Assembly (NCBI GenBank): GCA_014549065.1
Contig: JACDOX010000038.1
Location: 279,983-343,982 of the forward strand
From: Cardinalis cardinalis
Taxonomy: Eukaryota > Chordata > Aves > Passeriformes > Cardinalidae
DNA: 64,000 nt
Reading direction: 5' to 3'
The notes under the pieces are model-generated. The model saw only the letters and a list, made by a program, of their open reading frames with translations. It had not been told where the DNA came from and ran no database searches. Numbering within the stretch: position 1 is the stretch's first letter; every line of letters begins with the position of its first letter. Positions 50,595-61,100 of this stretch are shown here, one piece after another. Both the position numbers and the translations under genes were made by a program.

Positions 50595-51083
50595 TGTGAA
50601 AAATNACACTCACTTAAAAATGTCAAAGGTTTATTAAACCTTAACAAAATACAACAAAAGACTGAATAAGGAAAAATTACACCACCAGAAGCCTGTAACC
50701 AGCACCCACATACTGATCTACAAAATGGACGCTGAGCCTTTTATAAGCTTGGCGCCTCCCAAAGTCTTGTCAGTCAACTCCATCTCTGCCATCCATTGGT
50801 GGAGATCACTTCCTTACACCTTGATTGGAGGTCAGGCGTTGCCATGCCGCGCCTCCTAGTAACAAGCTTGCCCTCCCCTAAATGCTCCGACTAGTGGCAA
50901 CAATACAAGGGGGAAAGGAAGGAGGACTGCGGGGAGAACACATAAAAATAACATAACTATACATCTATAAAACTTCACTTAACAGACATATAATATTAAT
51001 CTCTTAATTGTCAGAACCAACCACCACACTACCCATTTATAACATGACAAAACCACTCGACCACAGAGAAGTTGTGCTAGCCA
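50595..51083 (-). mobile_element. Solo ERV LTR with TATA box and poly(A) signal (minus strand)
   Basis: The plus strand starts TGTGAAAAATNACACTCACT, the complement of an LTR 3' end. On the minus strand a TATAAAA box lies at 50739-50745, within GCTTATAAAAGGCTCAGCG, and an AATAAA signal at 50630-50635, about 105 bp downstream in LTR orientation. This is a normal U3-R arrangement. The 5' end on the minus strand is either near 51065 (TGTGGTCGAGTGG) or near 51083 (TGGCTAGCACAAC). With the latter, the flanks CTGAC and CTGCC would be a target duplication with one mismatch. No internal sequence remains. Confidence 0.7.
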
Positions 51084-51789
51084 CTGCCTCCATACAGCTG
51101 AGAGACATGCAATAGCACCGCCAGGGTGAGGCGTGCTCTCTCCCTTCTGCTCCACATGCTGCTGCAGGAANTGCAAGTCAAACCTCCAGACAAGATCCCC
51201 TCCAACATGGAGCAGGCCGGTTTCCTTTGATCTGTATTAGTGGGGAATTCGTTGGTGGAGGGAGGGGGAAAGAAGCAGCAGCGTTTTCCGCGGCAATGGG
51301 CTGACACAGACAGGGTGTGCGTATCTTGCTGGTATCCGCATGGAGCAGAAGGGAAAGGGTAACACCCAGGTTTGTGTCCTGTGCTAACAGGAGTGACTGG
51401 GGAAAATAGGCAGGCACAGGGAGGTCTTTCTTTGCCATGGTGGCAGCTGGCAACGGAGACACACCGATTGTAGGGCTGGGATAAAAAGAACAGANCAGCT
51501 AGGGTCATGTGCCAGGGCAGTAAAAAGTCGCATCCAAGCACAAGGCAGGCAGGAACGAAAACTGCACACAACTGCAGGGGAGCAAGGGACAGGGAGCACC
51601 CCAGGTGCAGCCATGTCCCTGCAGTCATGCAGCTTTCACCAAAACCAGAAAAGCTTGATCTGCTTATTTCCTCTCTTAGTGGAAAACCCCCAAATGTTCA
51701 AAATAAAGTACTTCCCTCAATGTGGAGGAAATTGAAATGTGGTTAGGCAGCCAGGACAGAGAGACAACACACACGGACTGAGGATCAGT
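51084..51789. other. Unassigned non-coding DNA left of the CpG island
   Basis: Mixed-composition DNA. A 183-codon minus-strand frame spans 51077-51628 but contains two ambiguous codons and starts next to an LTR. It is Cys- and Pro-rich with no domain I recognise, so it is not called a gene. Confidence 0.4.
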
Positions 51790-52480
51790 AGCAGCCCTAC
51801 AGGCACAGAGCAGTNGTGGGGGCTGTGCCGGGCTGTGGGGACGCCGCAGGGGAGCACAAGTTTGCCGTGCTTCTGAGAGGGAGGCCAGGGCGAGGGGGGA
51901 AGGGAAGGAGGAGGCGGCGGGAGAATGCTGAGGAACAGGGAAGCAGATCCGGCTTGCGCTGGTTTGAGCCGGTTTGGGCCGGTTGGGGCGCTGCAAGGAC
52001 ACAGCAGCTGAATAGGCCGCCCCTGCAGCCGGGCGGGTGCTACTCTCCGGCACGGATCTCCAGAGCCCTCGGAGCGGGGCGCCGCGCCACCGCCGGCAAC
52101 CGTGAAATGGCCCGGCCAGGCCACGCCGCAGCCGGCAGCTGGAGCCGCCTCCAGCCGGAATCCGCTCCTGGCTTCCCGCCGCGCCCCGCGGGGCCCCAGA
52201 GCGGCGGCGGGGCAGGAGGCCCCGGTGTCGGGTTTCAGCCGGAGGAGCCGGTTGTGCGGCCGGGGGAGGGGAGCGGCGGGGGAAGGGCGCCCCAGGGCAG
52301 GGCCTGAGGGGCCGCTGCCCTGGGCAACCTGCAGGGCAGTGACCGCCCTTGACACGGCCCAGGCGCCCCGGGGAGCAGCCTCAGCCCCTGGTGCGGGTCC
52401 CAGTGCGCACATCCCGTTCCTGCCCGGCGGGAGCAAGGGGCAGTCCTGGCCCGGGGTGTGCCCAGCGTGCTGCAGGGCTG
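51790..52480. promoter_or_regulatory. CpG island, candidate promoter
   Basis: About 690 bp of very GC-rich sequence with dense CpGs, unlike anything else in the window. It contains GC-box-like GGGCGG near 52031, ETS-like CCGGAA near 52156, the 12-base palindrome GCCCCGCGGGGC near 52186, and repeated CCGGTTTG/CCGGTTG units near 51968-51988. In birds such islands usually mark promoters of broadly expressed genes or long non-coding RNAs. No TATA box is visible. Long open frames on both strands (163 codons plus, 264 codons minus) are expected from GC richness alone. I see no strong donor site that fixes a first exon or direction. Confidence 0.55.
52382..52443. repeat. GC-rich shared segment, copy 2
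   Basis: Nearly identical partner of 49741-49803, in the same orientation, inside the right edge of the CpG island. It lacks one base near its right end relative to copy 1. Its CpGs (GTGCGC, CCCGTTCC) are partly TpG or CpA in copy 1, the usual pattern of methylated-CpG decay outside an island. Confidence 0.8.
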
Positions 52481-55390
52481 ACAATGCTGTGTAGGGCAGC
52501 GCCGCTGACACATCGTGGGATGGGTGGGAAGCCTTTGAATCGCTGGTTACGCATGGAGAAAGAAACGGGGGTTTTCTCGGTGACCCTTAGGCTCAGGGCT
52601 TTAGTCTGAAATGCCCGTTTTCTAGGTTCCTTTTCCACTGTGTTTGCAAATACATGTGTTACCTTTGTGCCGCAGTACCTTTCGAAGCACAAAATGGCAT
52701 CTGAACTCTTGTAGGAGAAGCAACAATGCCCCTTGAAATACATTTGCTGTTTTTCTTCCCGCGGCTGATACAATCTCATTAATATAGTGTCTCATCAGTG
52801 GAGCATTGAGCCACAGACTCCTAACTTTCTTTGGGTAACAACTTCACGCATTAATACTTGAGCTAGTAGAAAGTGATTTTTTTATTTATTCTTTGTCAGC
52901 CTAAATTACTGTTAGTTACATTGTATTTTCCAAATCCTCTTTTAGTGGCGATCTACAGCATAGTAAGTTCATCAATTTCTAACAAATGGTACACTTTTCA
53001 CCTGTACCCATTACTTCAATGGAGACAAAGTAAATTACTGGTGTTCATATTCTTGTGGTTTTTCTGTCACACTGGGCTGGTAACCGCCATATACACTGGC
53101 TTGTGGTTTCAGCTTAACAGCTAACTCAAATCATTTAATCATCATACAGAAGAGCAAACACAGCCTTGTCCCCTCTTTTTGTATTAGCTCAGATCTCTCT
53201 GTGTGTCTTTAATCTCCTCATGAGCATTTGATCTGCCTCTAGTTTCAGTCTTTCATCCCTGTGACTCCCACTGGGTTATACAGTTCTCCAGATAACTCTG
53301 AGAAATGAGAGATGCGCCCTATGCACCTGTCCATCATTAGCAGTGGTTTTACTAATTGTTTGTTTGTGATGGGGGTTTTTGTTCCTTGGTCTGTAACTGT
53401 GTCAGTTTTTCATTGCTGGCAGAGGTAGGAATGGTGATGCAGATAACATGCTCTTCTGCTTGGTTTTCTGACNCATTTAGAGTCTCTGTAGATCCATTTA
53501 GAGACACCATTGATAAAAATTGTGACCGCGCAGCAGTATTGTCACACATCTTGCCAGAAGTGGAGCTGCTCTGACAACTCCAAAGCAGCCACAGGACGTA
53601 ATCTAGCTCAGGCAGAATCTAAGGGCGTAGGAAGCCACAGGACATGTATTTTGTTCTTCAAAAGTGCAGAGGAGTTGGCATATGTCAATTTGGACAAATT
53701 CAGGTTTTGTAAGCAGTAGCTATGGACAAAGTCACTGGGCCAGAGGTGTTTGTGTTTCAGCTCAATGTGATAAGTAAAAAGAGATTTGCCAGTTGCTCAT
53801 ATCCTTATTTTCCTCCAAGAAGATACACAAGTAAATATAACTTAGCAGCAGGTACTTTTGATCCTCATAGAAAAATTAATGGAACAGGAAATGTTCTTAC
53901 TATATATATTGGTTACTACAGCACATTCAGCTGTGGTGGTTTGGGTAAGTTAGCTGTGCTGTACTATTCTGATACTCCATATTGGCAAAAGATGGGGATG
54001 AGTCCCCTCATGTACTGTGGCATTAAAATTATTTTTTAATCCATGGGACAGTTTATTCTATTAACTCTGCTTCTGCTCTGAGTTTTTCTGTTTTAATAAT
54101 AAAATGTTCACTTGTGGCTCATCAGAGGAAGAAAAAGACTAAATCCAACATTTCTGTTCTTTAGTTTCATGGATATTGCATATTGAAGCATTTCTGCACT
54201 TCAGAAAGTTAGACCTGACTATCTGTGACACCAGCTTAGAACAGTAAACTCCTGTTGCAGACAGATTTTTTTTACCCATGCTGATTTGAGAAGTGTGACT
54301 CAATGAATAAGCTGTTTTCTGCCTGTGTCTCTTAAATATTGGTGAATATGTGTTGCTTCAGTCAGACTTGCTGTGTTAATTTTGTTATGTTTGAAGTGTA
54401 TCAAATTTTTGTAAGAAAAAAATGGGTCTAAATTATAAAAGATCATTATTCTGTCTTTTTTCCCACCATCTCCCCTGAGTGTTTATTATAGCATTGTGGC
54501 GTAACCGTAAGACTAAGTGTCAAATAAATGAGTCAAACATGAAGTAGATTCTTCGTTATTTGCATATTTCAGATNTCGTGGTTAATGTATNGCATGGTGA
54601 GTTTACGTTTTAGCNCTTTAAAGGAACAACATTGTGTCACCTGTGTCATAGATCCTTTTATAGGGTAGGCATGAAAAAGATTTCCTCACTCAACATGAAA
54701 ATGAGTTAAGGGGAGTTGCTGAAGGTCACTGCAAGTTGTGTCATGCACAGGACATTCATCATCTGACAGCTAACTGCTAGACTCTGCTATTCTTCTCAGA
54801 TTACTGGGATTTAGATTTTTAAATAAAATTGAATTGGCAGTCATTTTTCACCTATCTGCAAAGATAAGAATTGAAGATTCCATATCTAAAGGCACAATTA
54901 AGAATATCACAAGTGTCTAAAGCTATATAGGATGTTCAGTGAAATATTTTGCTTTCATTGCCTTTTATCCACTGTTGCTTAGACAACAACAAACTTTGAA
55001 CATGATCCTGTANGATAAATGAAAGAAAAATATGGTCTTTTTAGTGTAAATTGTACATGTACAAGCATATTGTAAAGCATTGCTTAGTAAAATTGAATAC
55101 ATATAAATGGAATTTCTTTATTTAGTTCCCAGTTTTCCTGATGTTTTTAATGGAGTATAAAACCACAGAACTAACGAAATACCCTTCCAGAAGATCTTAG
55201 AACATCTTCTTTTTTGTCATTGTCTTGTCATTGAATATAACATCTTGATCAAACTTCAGTTTGTGTAATTACGTTTGGTCAGCTCAAGATTTAAGCCACT
55301 GTGGTATACAGCATGTGTTTGCAGAATTACAGAGGTACTTTGTTCTGCCCCAGACNTGGCTGAATTTTAACTATGCAGACAGACCTCCTA
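52481..55390. other. Unassigned DNA downstream of the CpG island
   Basis: GC content falls quickly after about 52.6 kb. A 105-codon plus frame at 53722-54039 has no recognisable domain. No repeat is recognised before the CR1 at 55.4 kb. If the island is a promoter reading rightward, this would be the first intron. Confidence 0.4.
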
Positions 55391-55815
55391 CGGATCATCA
55401 GAAGTGGAGGGTCTGGAGCCCAAGTCTTACAAGGACCAGCTGAGGATGATGGAGATATTCAATCATTAGAACAGAAGGCTCAGGAGAGACCTTTTCACTC
55501 TACAACTGCCTGAAAGAAGGCTGTAGCAAGTGGGGGGTCAGTCCCTCCCCCAAGTAACAGAACANCAGGAAATAGCCTCAAGTTGCACCAGGGGAGGTTT
55601 AGACTGGATATTAGGAAAAAATTGTTCATGAAAAGGATTGTTGAGGTTTGAACAGGCTGCCCAGGGAAGCGGTGGAGTCACCATCCCTGGAGGTATTGAA
55701 AAACANGTAGATGTAGCACTTAGGGACATGGTTTTATGGTGGACTTGGCAGTGCTGGGCTAGTGGTTGGACTTGAACATCTTAGAGAGGTCTTTTCCAAT
55801 ACTTCCAATACTTTT
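55391..55815 (+). mobile_element. CR1 LINE 3' end (plus strand)
   Basis: A clear avian CR1 3' region. It has GATCATCAGAAGTGGAGGG, AAGGCTCAGGAGAGACC, TAGACTGGATATTAGGAAAA, GGCTGCCCAGGGAAGCGGTG, GAGTCACCATCCCTGGAGG, GGGACATGGTTTTATGGTGG and TTGGACTTGAACATCTTAGA, then GGTCTTTTCCAATACTTCC. The usual ATTCTATG octamers at the end are replaced by AATACTTCCAATACTT. The fragment is 5'-truncated to about 425 bp and diverged but colinear with family structure. It is much easier to recognise than the fragment at 7.5 kb, so it is a younger subfamily. Confidence 0.93.
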
Positions 55816-57729
55816 TTCCCACATTTCCAGTACATGTTATTTTCTTTCACAAGATCTTGGCCACGAGCAATGTACAGAATAAAATCAAAATTATACAGCA
55901 AAGGAAACATCCACAAAAGCTTTGTGTTTTTTGATGGAGATATAAATTGTGTGGTAGGCTACCATTGTTAGTCTGGGCATTGCTCATGTTTTTTAACAAT
56001 TTACAACTCTGCAAAGTCTCTAGATTTGTTACTAAGTTGGGCCTTGCCTAATAGCTTTTGTTGGTTGTAATTGTAAAAAAGCCTGAATCATTCTGTTAGT
56101 GTTTGGTCAGTTCTCAACTTCCTGCTAACACAAAGAAATGTGGGCACATGAACAGTGTGTTGTTTCCCCCTCTTTGGGAACATATTGATCCTGGCTGATC
56201 ACTACTTATTTGACATTTTCTTTGTTTCCTCTGTCTTGTTGAGAATTCAGCACAGTTTCTTCATTTTTGTTATTCATGTAAAACAAATCGAATTCTTTGT
56301 TGCTGTAGCGTTTAGGAGATCCTTTGTGCCTTATTACTGTTGAGGATTAAAATACAGATAATAGGATGTACTTCTGAGATGAGTAATTGCTTCTCTGTGT
56401 CACTCTGCTTCATTTTCTATAGCAGTTTATAGATTAAAACCTGTGTTAAAANCTCACATGTAGTTCTCTGATATGATCTAGCTTTCTCCAACAGCTAAAG
56501 TAAAAACTTCTTCACTTATTCACTTGCTTTAGGAAAGTCTAATTACCTCCCACTGCAAAAGGGAGTGTTACATCCCTTGGGATAACTGAGACTAGAAGTA
56601 GTTTGGTTTCAGGGCAAGTTTACTGTTGCTCCAAAATTCTCCNAATCTTTGAGAGCAAGAGAGATTGTTCTCCACTTTGGGTTCTTGATCACAGCAATAA
56701 GAACCTTGGTAAATAATGCATTTAGAGAATAAAATGCTTTATTCTCCTGTGCTGTTAAGTCAAATGGAAAAACAACATAACCACAACAAATGCCAACACC
56801 AAAACAAACAAAAAACCCCAGATGAATTAATTTNACTTGGAGCATTTAAAAATACTTTCCAGCTGAAACTAAACATGGAAAATTCTCAAGGCCTCTTGTG
56901 GAAAGCTACAACATAAAAATACTTTTAAAAGTCCCATACATAACATTTTCTTATGATTAAAACTCTTCTGAATCCTCAGTAATTATGTATTAGGAAGTGT
57001 TAATATGAAAATAGTCACAACTAACGAATAATGGGGACTCATGAGAAATAAATTTTGAAGGTAAGGACTCTAGATTTTCTTTTCTCCAGAAGTCCCATGC
57101 TCTAAAACTTCCACTAGCAGTTTTCTGGCTTGTGGTTATTTGCAATAGAATAGAGTTGCTGGAAGGGCTTAGGGGATCNTAAGTCTTCTCTTTAATTGTC
57201 TAACCTACAGTTGGTATTGTCTGGCAGTCTCTTTTAAGTCACCTGAGGGCAGGAGGGGAAACCTGATCTGCTGCACACCACCTGATTCAGTCACATGATG
57301 GCCACATCCAGACCTGACTACCTCTGAAAAGTTGCTTGAAGAAGGTCAGAGAAGAATCAAGAACACCTCTCCCTCTGTAGATGTTTTGATTAAGAATTTA
57401 CATTAGCAAGTACATTACACAGTTACCTAATTTTAAATGGCAGCACGGTCATGAATGTGTTTGGGTTTTTTACAGTCTGAAGTATTTTGGTTACTCAGAA
57501 CTTGACAAAAAGAGGGAAGGAGAAAGAGAAGAATGCAAAACTANGTCTGTCTCCTTTCTTGCAAAGTGAAACATAAAGTTAGAAGAGTTGAGGACAGGTC
57601 TTGTGAGAAGCAACTATGGTGAAGAGAATGGGAAGAGAGGACAGGTTGGAAAAACTACACACGGCATAGGAGGGAGAACAAAAGGACTGTAGATTGAAAA
57701 ANGATAATAAATGATGGAGGTTGGCAGAG
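55816..57729. other. Unassigned non-coding DNA
   Basis: AT-rich unique sequence between the CR1 and the next LTR. An A/C-rich low-complexity stretch lies near 56770-56820. Nothing else is recognised. Confidence 0.45.
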
Positions 57730-58190
57730 TGTCGTGGTTTAGGGCTTGTACTCCCCAATTCAGCATCCCCACTGACTCTCCATACCACACGGCCACTCTC
57801 TCTCACTCCTCATTTCCACCTCCCCCCTTACCCCCGGTAAGATAAAGAGGGCATGAAAGGCAAAGATCACGGGTTGAGATAAGACCAATTTACTGGAAAC
57901 AGCAATGAGATAAGAAAATGAACAGGAACAGCAATAAAACTAACCACAAAGGGTTTAAGAAAAGAAACTATTATCACAGAAAAACAATGGTAACAGACAA
58001 CACAGGATAGTTCCCTCTGCCTCGTTTTCTAAACCAGAAGGAAAACCTTACCCCTGGAAGAGAGTCCCTTTCCCCTGCCCTGGCAATGGTATGAGGTGGT
58101 GTAGAATAACCTCCGGGTCCTAGAACTGCCCTCTCTAGAATACTCTAAAAAAAATTAAACCTGATACAGAGGAAAGGAATAAACCAGGAA
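57730..58190 (-). mobile_element. Solo avian ERV LTR (minus strand)
   Basis: The plus strand begins TGTCGTGGTTTAGGG, the complement of the ...CTAAACCACGACA end, followed by GGGTTGAGATAAGACCAATT, TACTGGAAACAGCAATGAGA, ATGGTATGAGGTGGTGTAGA and a decayed AAACCAGGAA end. Its minus-strand 3' half parallels the plus-strand LTR at 45080-45540 (TTTCCAGTAAA, CTTATCTCAAC, TTTGCCTTT, CTAAACCAC). The two are therefore related families in opposite orientation. The 5' end in LTR sense is less certain, and no matching target duplication was found. Confidence 0.82.
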
Positions 58191-61100
58191 GAAGGTTAAA
58201 TGAAGAATAAAACAGAGAAAAAGTAGGAATTAATGAACAAGTAGATTTGCAGCTTTACTTCCAGAAATCCTTTGGAGGTCAAAATAACTCCATAGACCTC
58301 AGTATAAAGTCTACTTTTTTTCTCACAGATTTATCTTCTAAATGTTAAAAGGTTTTGATTGGCGTAGTCTAGCTTAGAGTTCATAGTACAAAACATGATG
58401 TATCTTGGGTACAGCCATGCAGACCATGGCTTATAAACACCCATGTTTACAGGTCATTAAGTATGAAATAACCAAGTAATTGTGATTCATCTGGTCTTTA
58501 GTTATTGGGCTTTGCCTCACAACTGGGATAAGGCTAGTAATGTAATATTCCTGGAGATACCTTTTAAATGGTATTCATTGATTGGACAATAGCATTTGTC
58601 TGAGTTAAAATTTTTATGAATTCATTTTTCTGATCTCCATAATTTACTCATAGGTGGTGGTGATGGGTTCATTCTCTATAATCTTTCTTTTCCTGAACTG
58701 GACTAAGTAACTTTCAGGATTAATTTTTCANTATTCACTTTAATTAAGCAACAACTACCATGTTTCAACCAAGATTAGAAAAGTTTGTACTCCTTTACAG
58801 TGCCAGAGAATGGTTTCTGTTGCCAGATATAGGCATGTGTTGGCAAATAAAACAGACAAAGATCAGACCTGTATGGGAGAAATCTATTTCACCAGTGATT
58901 TTCTAAGAAGGTGTCTCCCGTTATTAGGTTCTTGCTGCTTTTAGGCAGTTTCACTGTGTACAGTTTTTCTGAAGAAGTGGAATTTATCAAAGTGCCTCTT
59001 GCTTCCATTGTCATTTTTAACCTACTACCATTTCTAATCTTTACTAGAAGTAAATGACAGTTCTCAAAGTTTGAGCAATAATTTGGGAAATTATGTAGGA
59101 TATTGCACCACTTCTGGATCGCACATTGCCCCATATTTGTATTGTGTATCCCTTGGCTAGAAGGAAGGAATGTATGTACTGAATGTCATGGATTTTGGAT
59201 GCATATTTTTTAAGTGCTTCTTACCACAGCAATACACTTGTTAANCAAGTTATTTCTTCTTTTGCTCTCATTGTTTGTGAGTTCTTTTTCTTTAATGCTG
59301 ATGTTACACAAAGTGTTCAGTGTTTGATAGCATAGGGTATAACTTTCTAAATGCCAACAGAGATATATAAAAAACTGTTTCCCAGAGTGAGAGAAAAACA
59401 CCGAAAACTGATGAGACACTGCAGCAGAATTCAAAATATCATTAATTTATGTCTTGCTAATGGGCATACGTCATAGTTCCAAATTTTTCTTTATGTAATC
59501 TGAGCAGGACACATATTTTCGAGCAAACTGTACTTCCATATATAAAATGAAAAGGCAGAAGTTCTTTGAAGTCTTACTGTGAAACACTCAATGCCATCAG
59601 GACTATGAAACCAGGGNAAAATAGCAAAAAGTGTTTATCTTCCTTTACACTTATGTTAGGATTGCTAGAAAAAGGGAAGGAGGAAGAATTTTACTCCTTG
59701 ATCCTTCAGCTAACTCACAAGCAAACAGAAGTGCTCTAACCAAAAGCCTGTGCCTGGAATGGAAATCCTCTCGCACACCCTTCCAGACTGACCTTCCCTC
59801 CCCCATCTACCATAGCTCGTATTTCAGAGCCGAGCTGGNCGCCAGCAGACTGTGAGCTGCCAGGAGGAATGCATTATTTGCTCAAAAGAAAAACAGAGGT
59901 GCAACCATTAACTGCTCCCTCCTGCCCCACTCCCCACAGGACAAGACAGATTTCTACATAGGAGATGAACTTNCTATTCCTCATTGGTCCAGCAAATCTC
60001 ATAAAAACCATCATGTGTGCNCACCAACATGAGGGCTTTATCATGATCGAGAGGCTGTATCTCCTCCCAGAAAGCTCAGTAGGTCATGGCAGCTAACTTG
60101 TGCCTGTTTTCCCATGTGATCAAGTCATAAAGCCAAATCCAGACTGTTGGTCTCGTGTGATTTAGGCAATCTGCTTACATCTGGTGGGCAGAGAAGACAC
60201 AAATCAATAAAAGCAAAGTCTATAACCAAGATTGCGCTGTTGTCCTTGGGCACAGGACATTTAACAGAAAGTTTTGTCTCTACAAAGAAATGTTTATTTA
60301 GGTAGTTACATTTTGTACCAATAGACACTGCAAGTGGATATGTATCAATAGCTGAGGGTCTTTTGCCCCTGCTTTGAACAAAAACAAATTGGCAGCAGTG
60401 CCTCTCGCATTGTAGCTGCATCTTTTCTTTGCATTTTTGGCCTCACAGCTCTATTAGTCGTGAAAACTGGAATGGCTAAATTTTCTTTAGCTTTTTCACT
60501 GTAAGAAATCAGGAAGAACAGTTCCAAAACATGAAATTAAAAATTCAATATTAGGAAAGTTTTATAAAAGCCAGGGATATTTTTGCTTTTCTTCTTCTAC
60601 ATCTTTTCTTTGGCAATGAATATTCACTCACTACTAATCTTCAACCGTAATTGAAGCATTTGTGTTAATGTGTGCACATTGTGCTTGGAATATATTTTGA
60701 TTCCCAGGTAAGTTTTACATTTAACTGCAAGAGGACCTTTCCATGGAGTTAGGTATGATGAGGCAAAGGATATTACTTGGAAAAATGGCTGGACATAGAG
60801 TGAAATGATGGCTGTATAATAAACTCAACATTAAACATCTATAAATAGATTAACAAATTAAGCCCAGTGGCATTGGCTATTGTACAGGAATTTTTATTCA
60901 AATAAGTATGCAGATATGTTTTTCCCTTGAAATATTCATATTTGTCCAATAAACATTCTTTATATCATGTCATCATAGTAAGTGTGGAATGAAAAGAGTT
61001 TTCCCTATCAAAGCTCAGTATTTTTGGGTGACACAGCAAAAAAACTAAAAGGGTCAAGGGCTGTCTATATAAATTAAAACTGTGAAATAAGCTGGGGTGT

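Noticed and set aside
51077..51628. 183-codon minus-strand open frame
   Set aside because: It contains ambiguous codons, adjoins an LTR edge, and has no recognisable motif, signal peptide pattern or splice support.
51717..52511. 264-codon minus-strand open frame across the CpG island
   Set aside because: Very GC-rich DNA lacks stop codons by composition. The translation is low-complexity Pro/Ala/Arg/Gly-rich with no domain, and a 163-codon frame overlaps it on the other strand.
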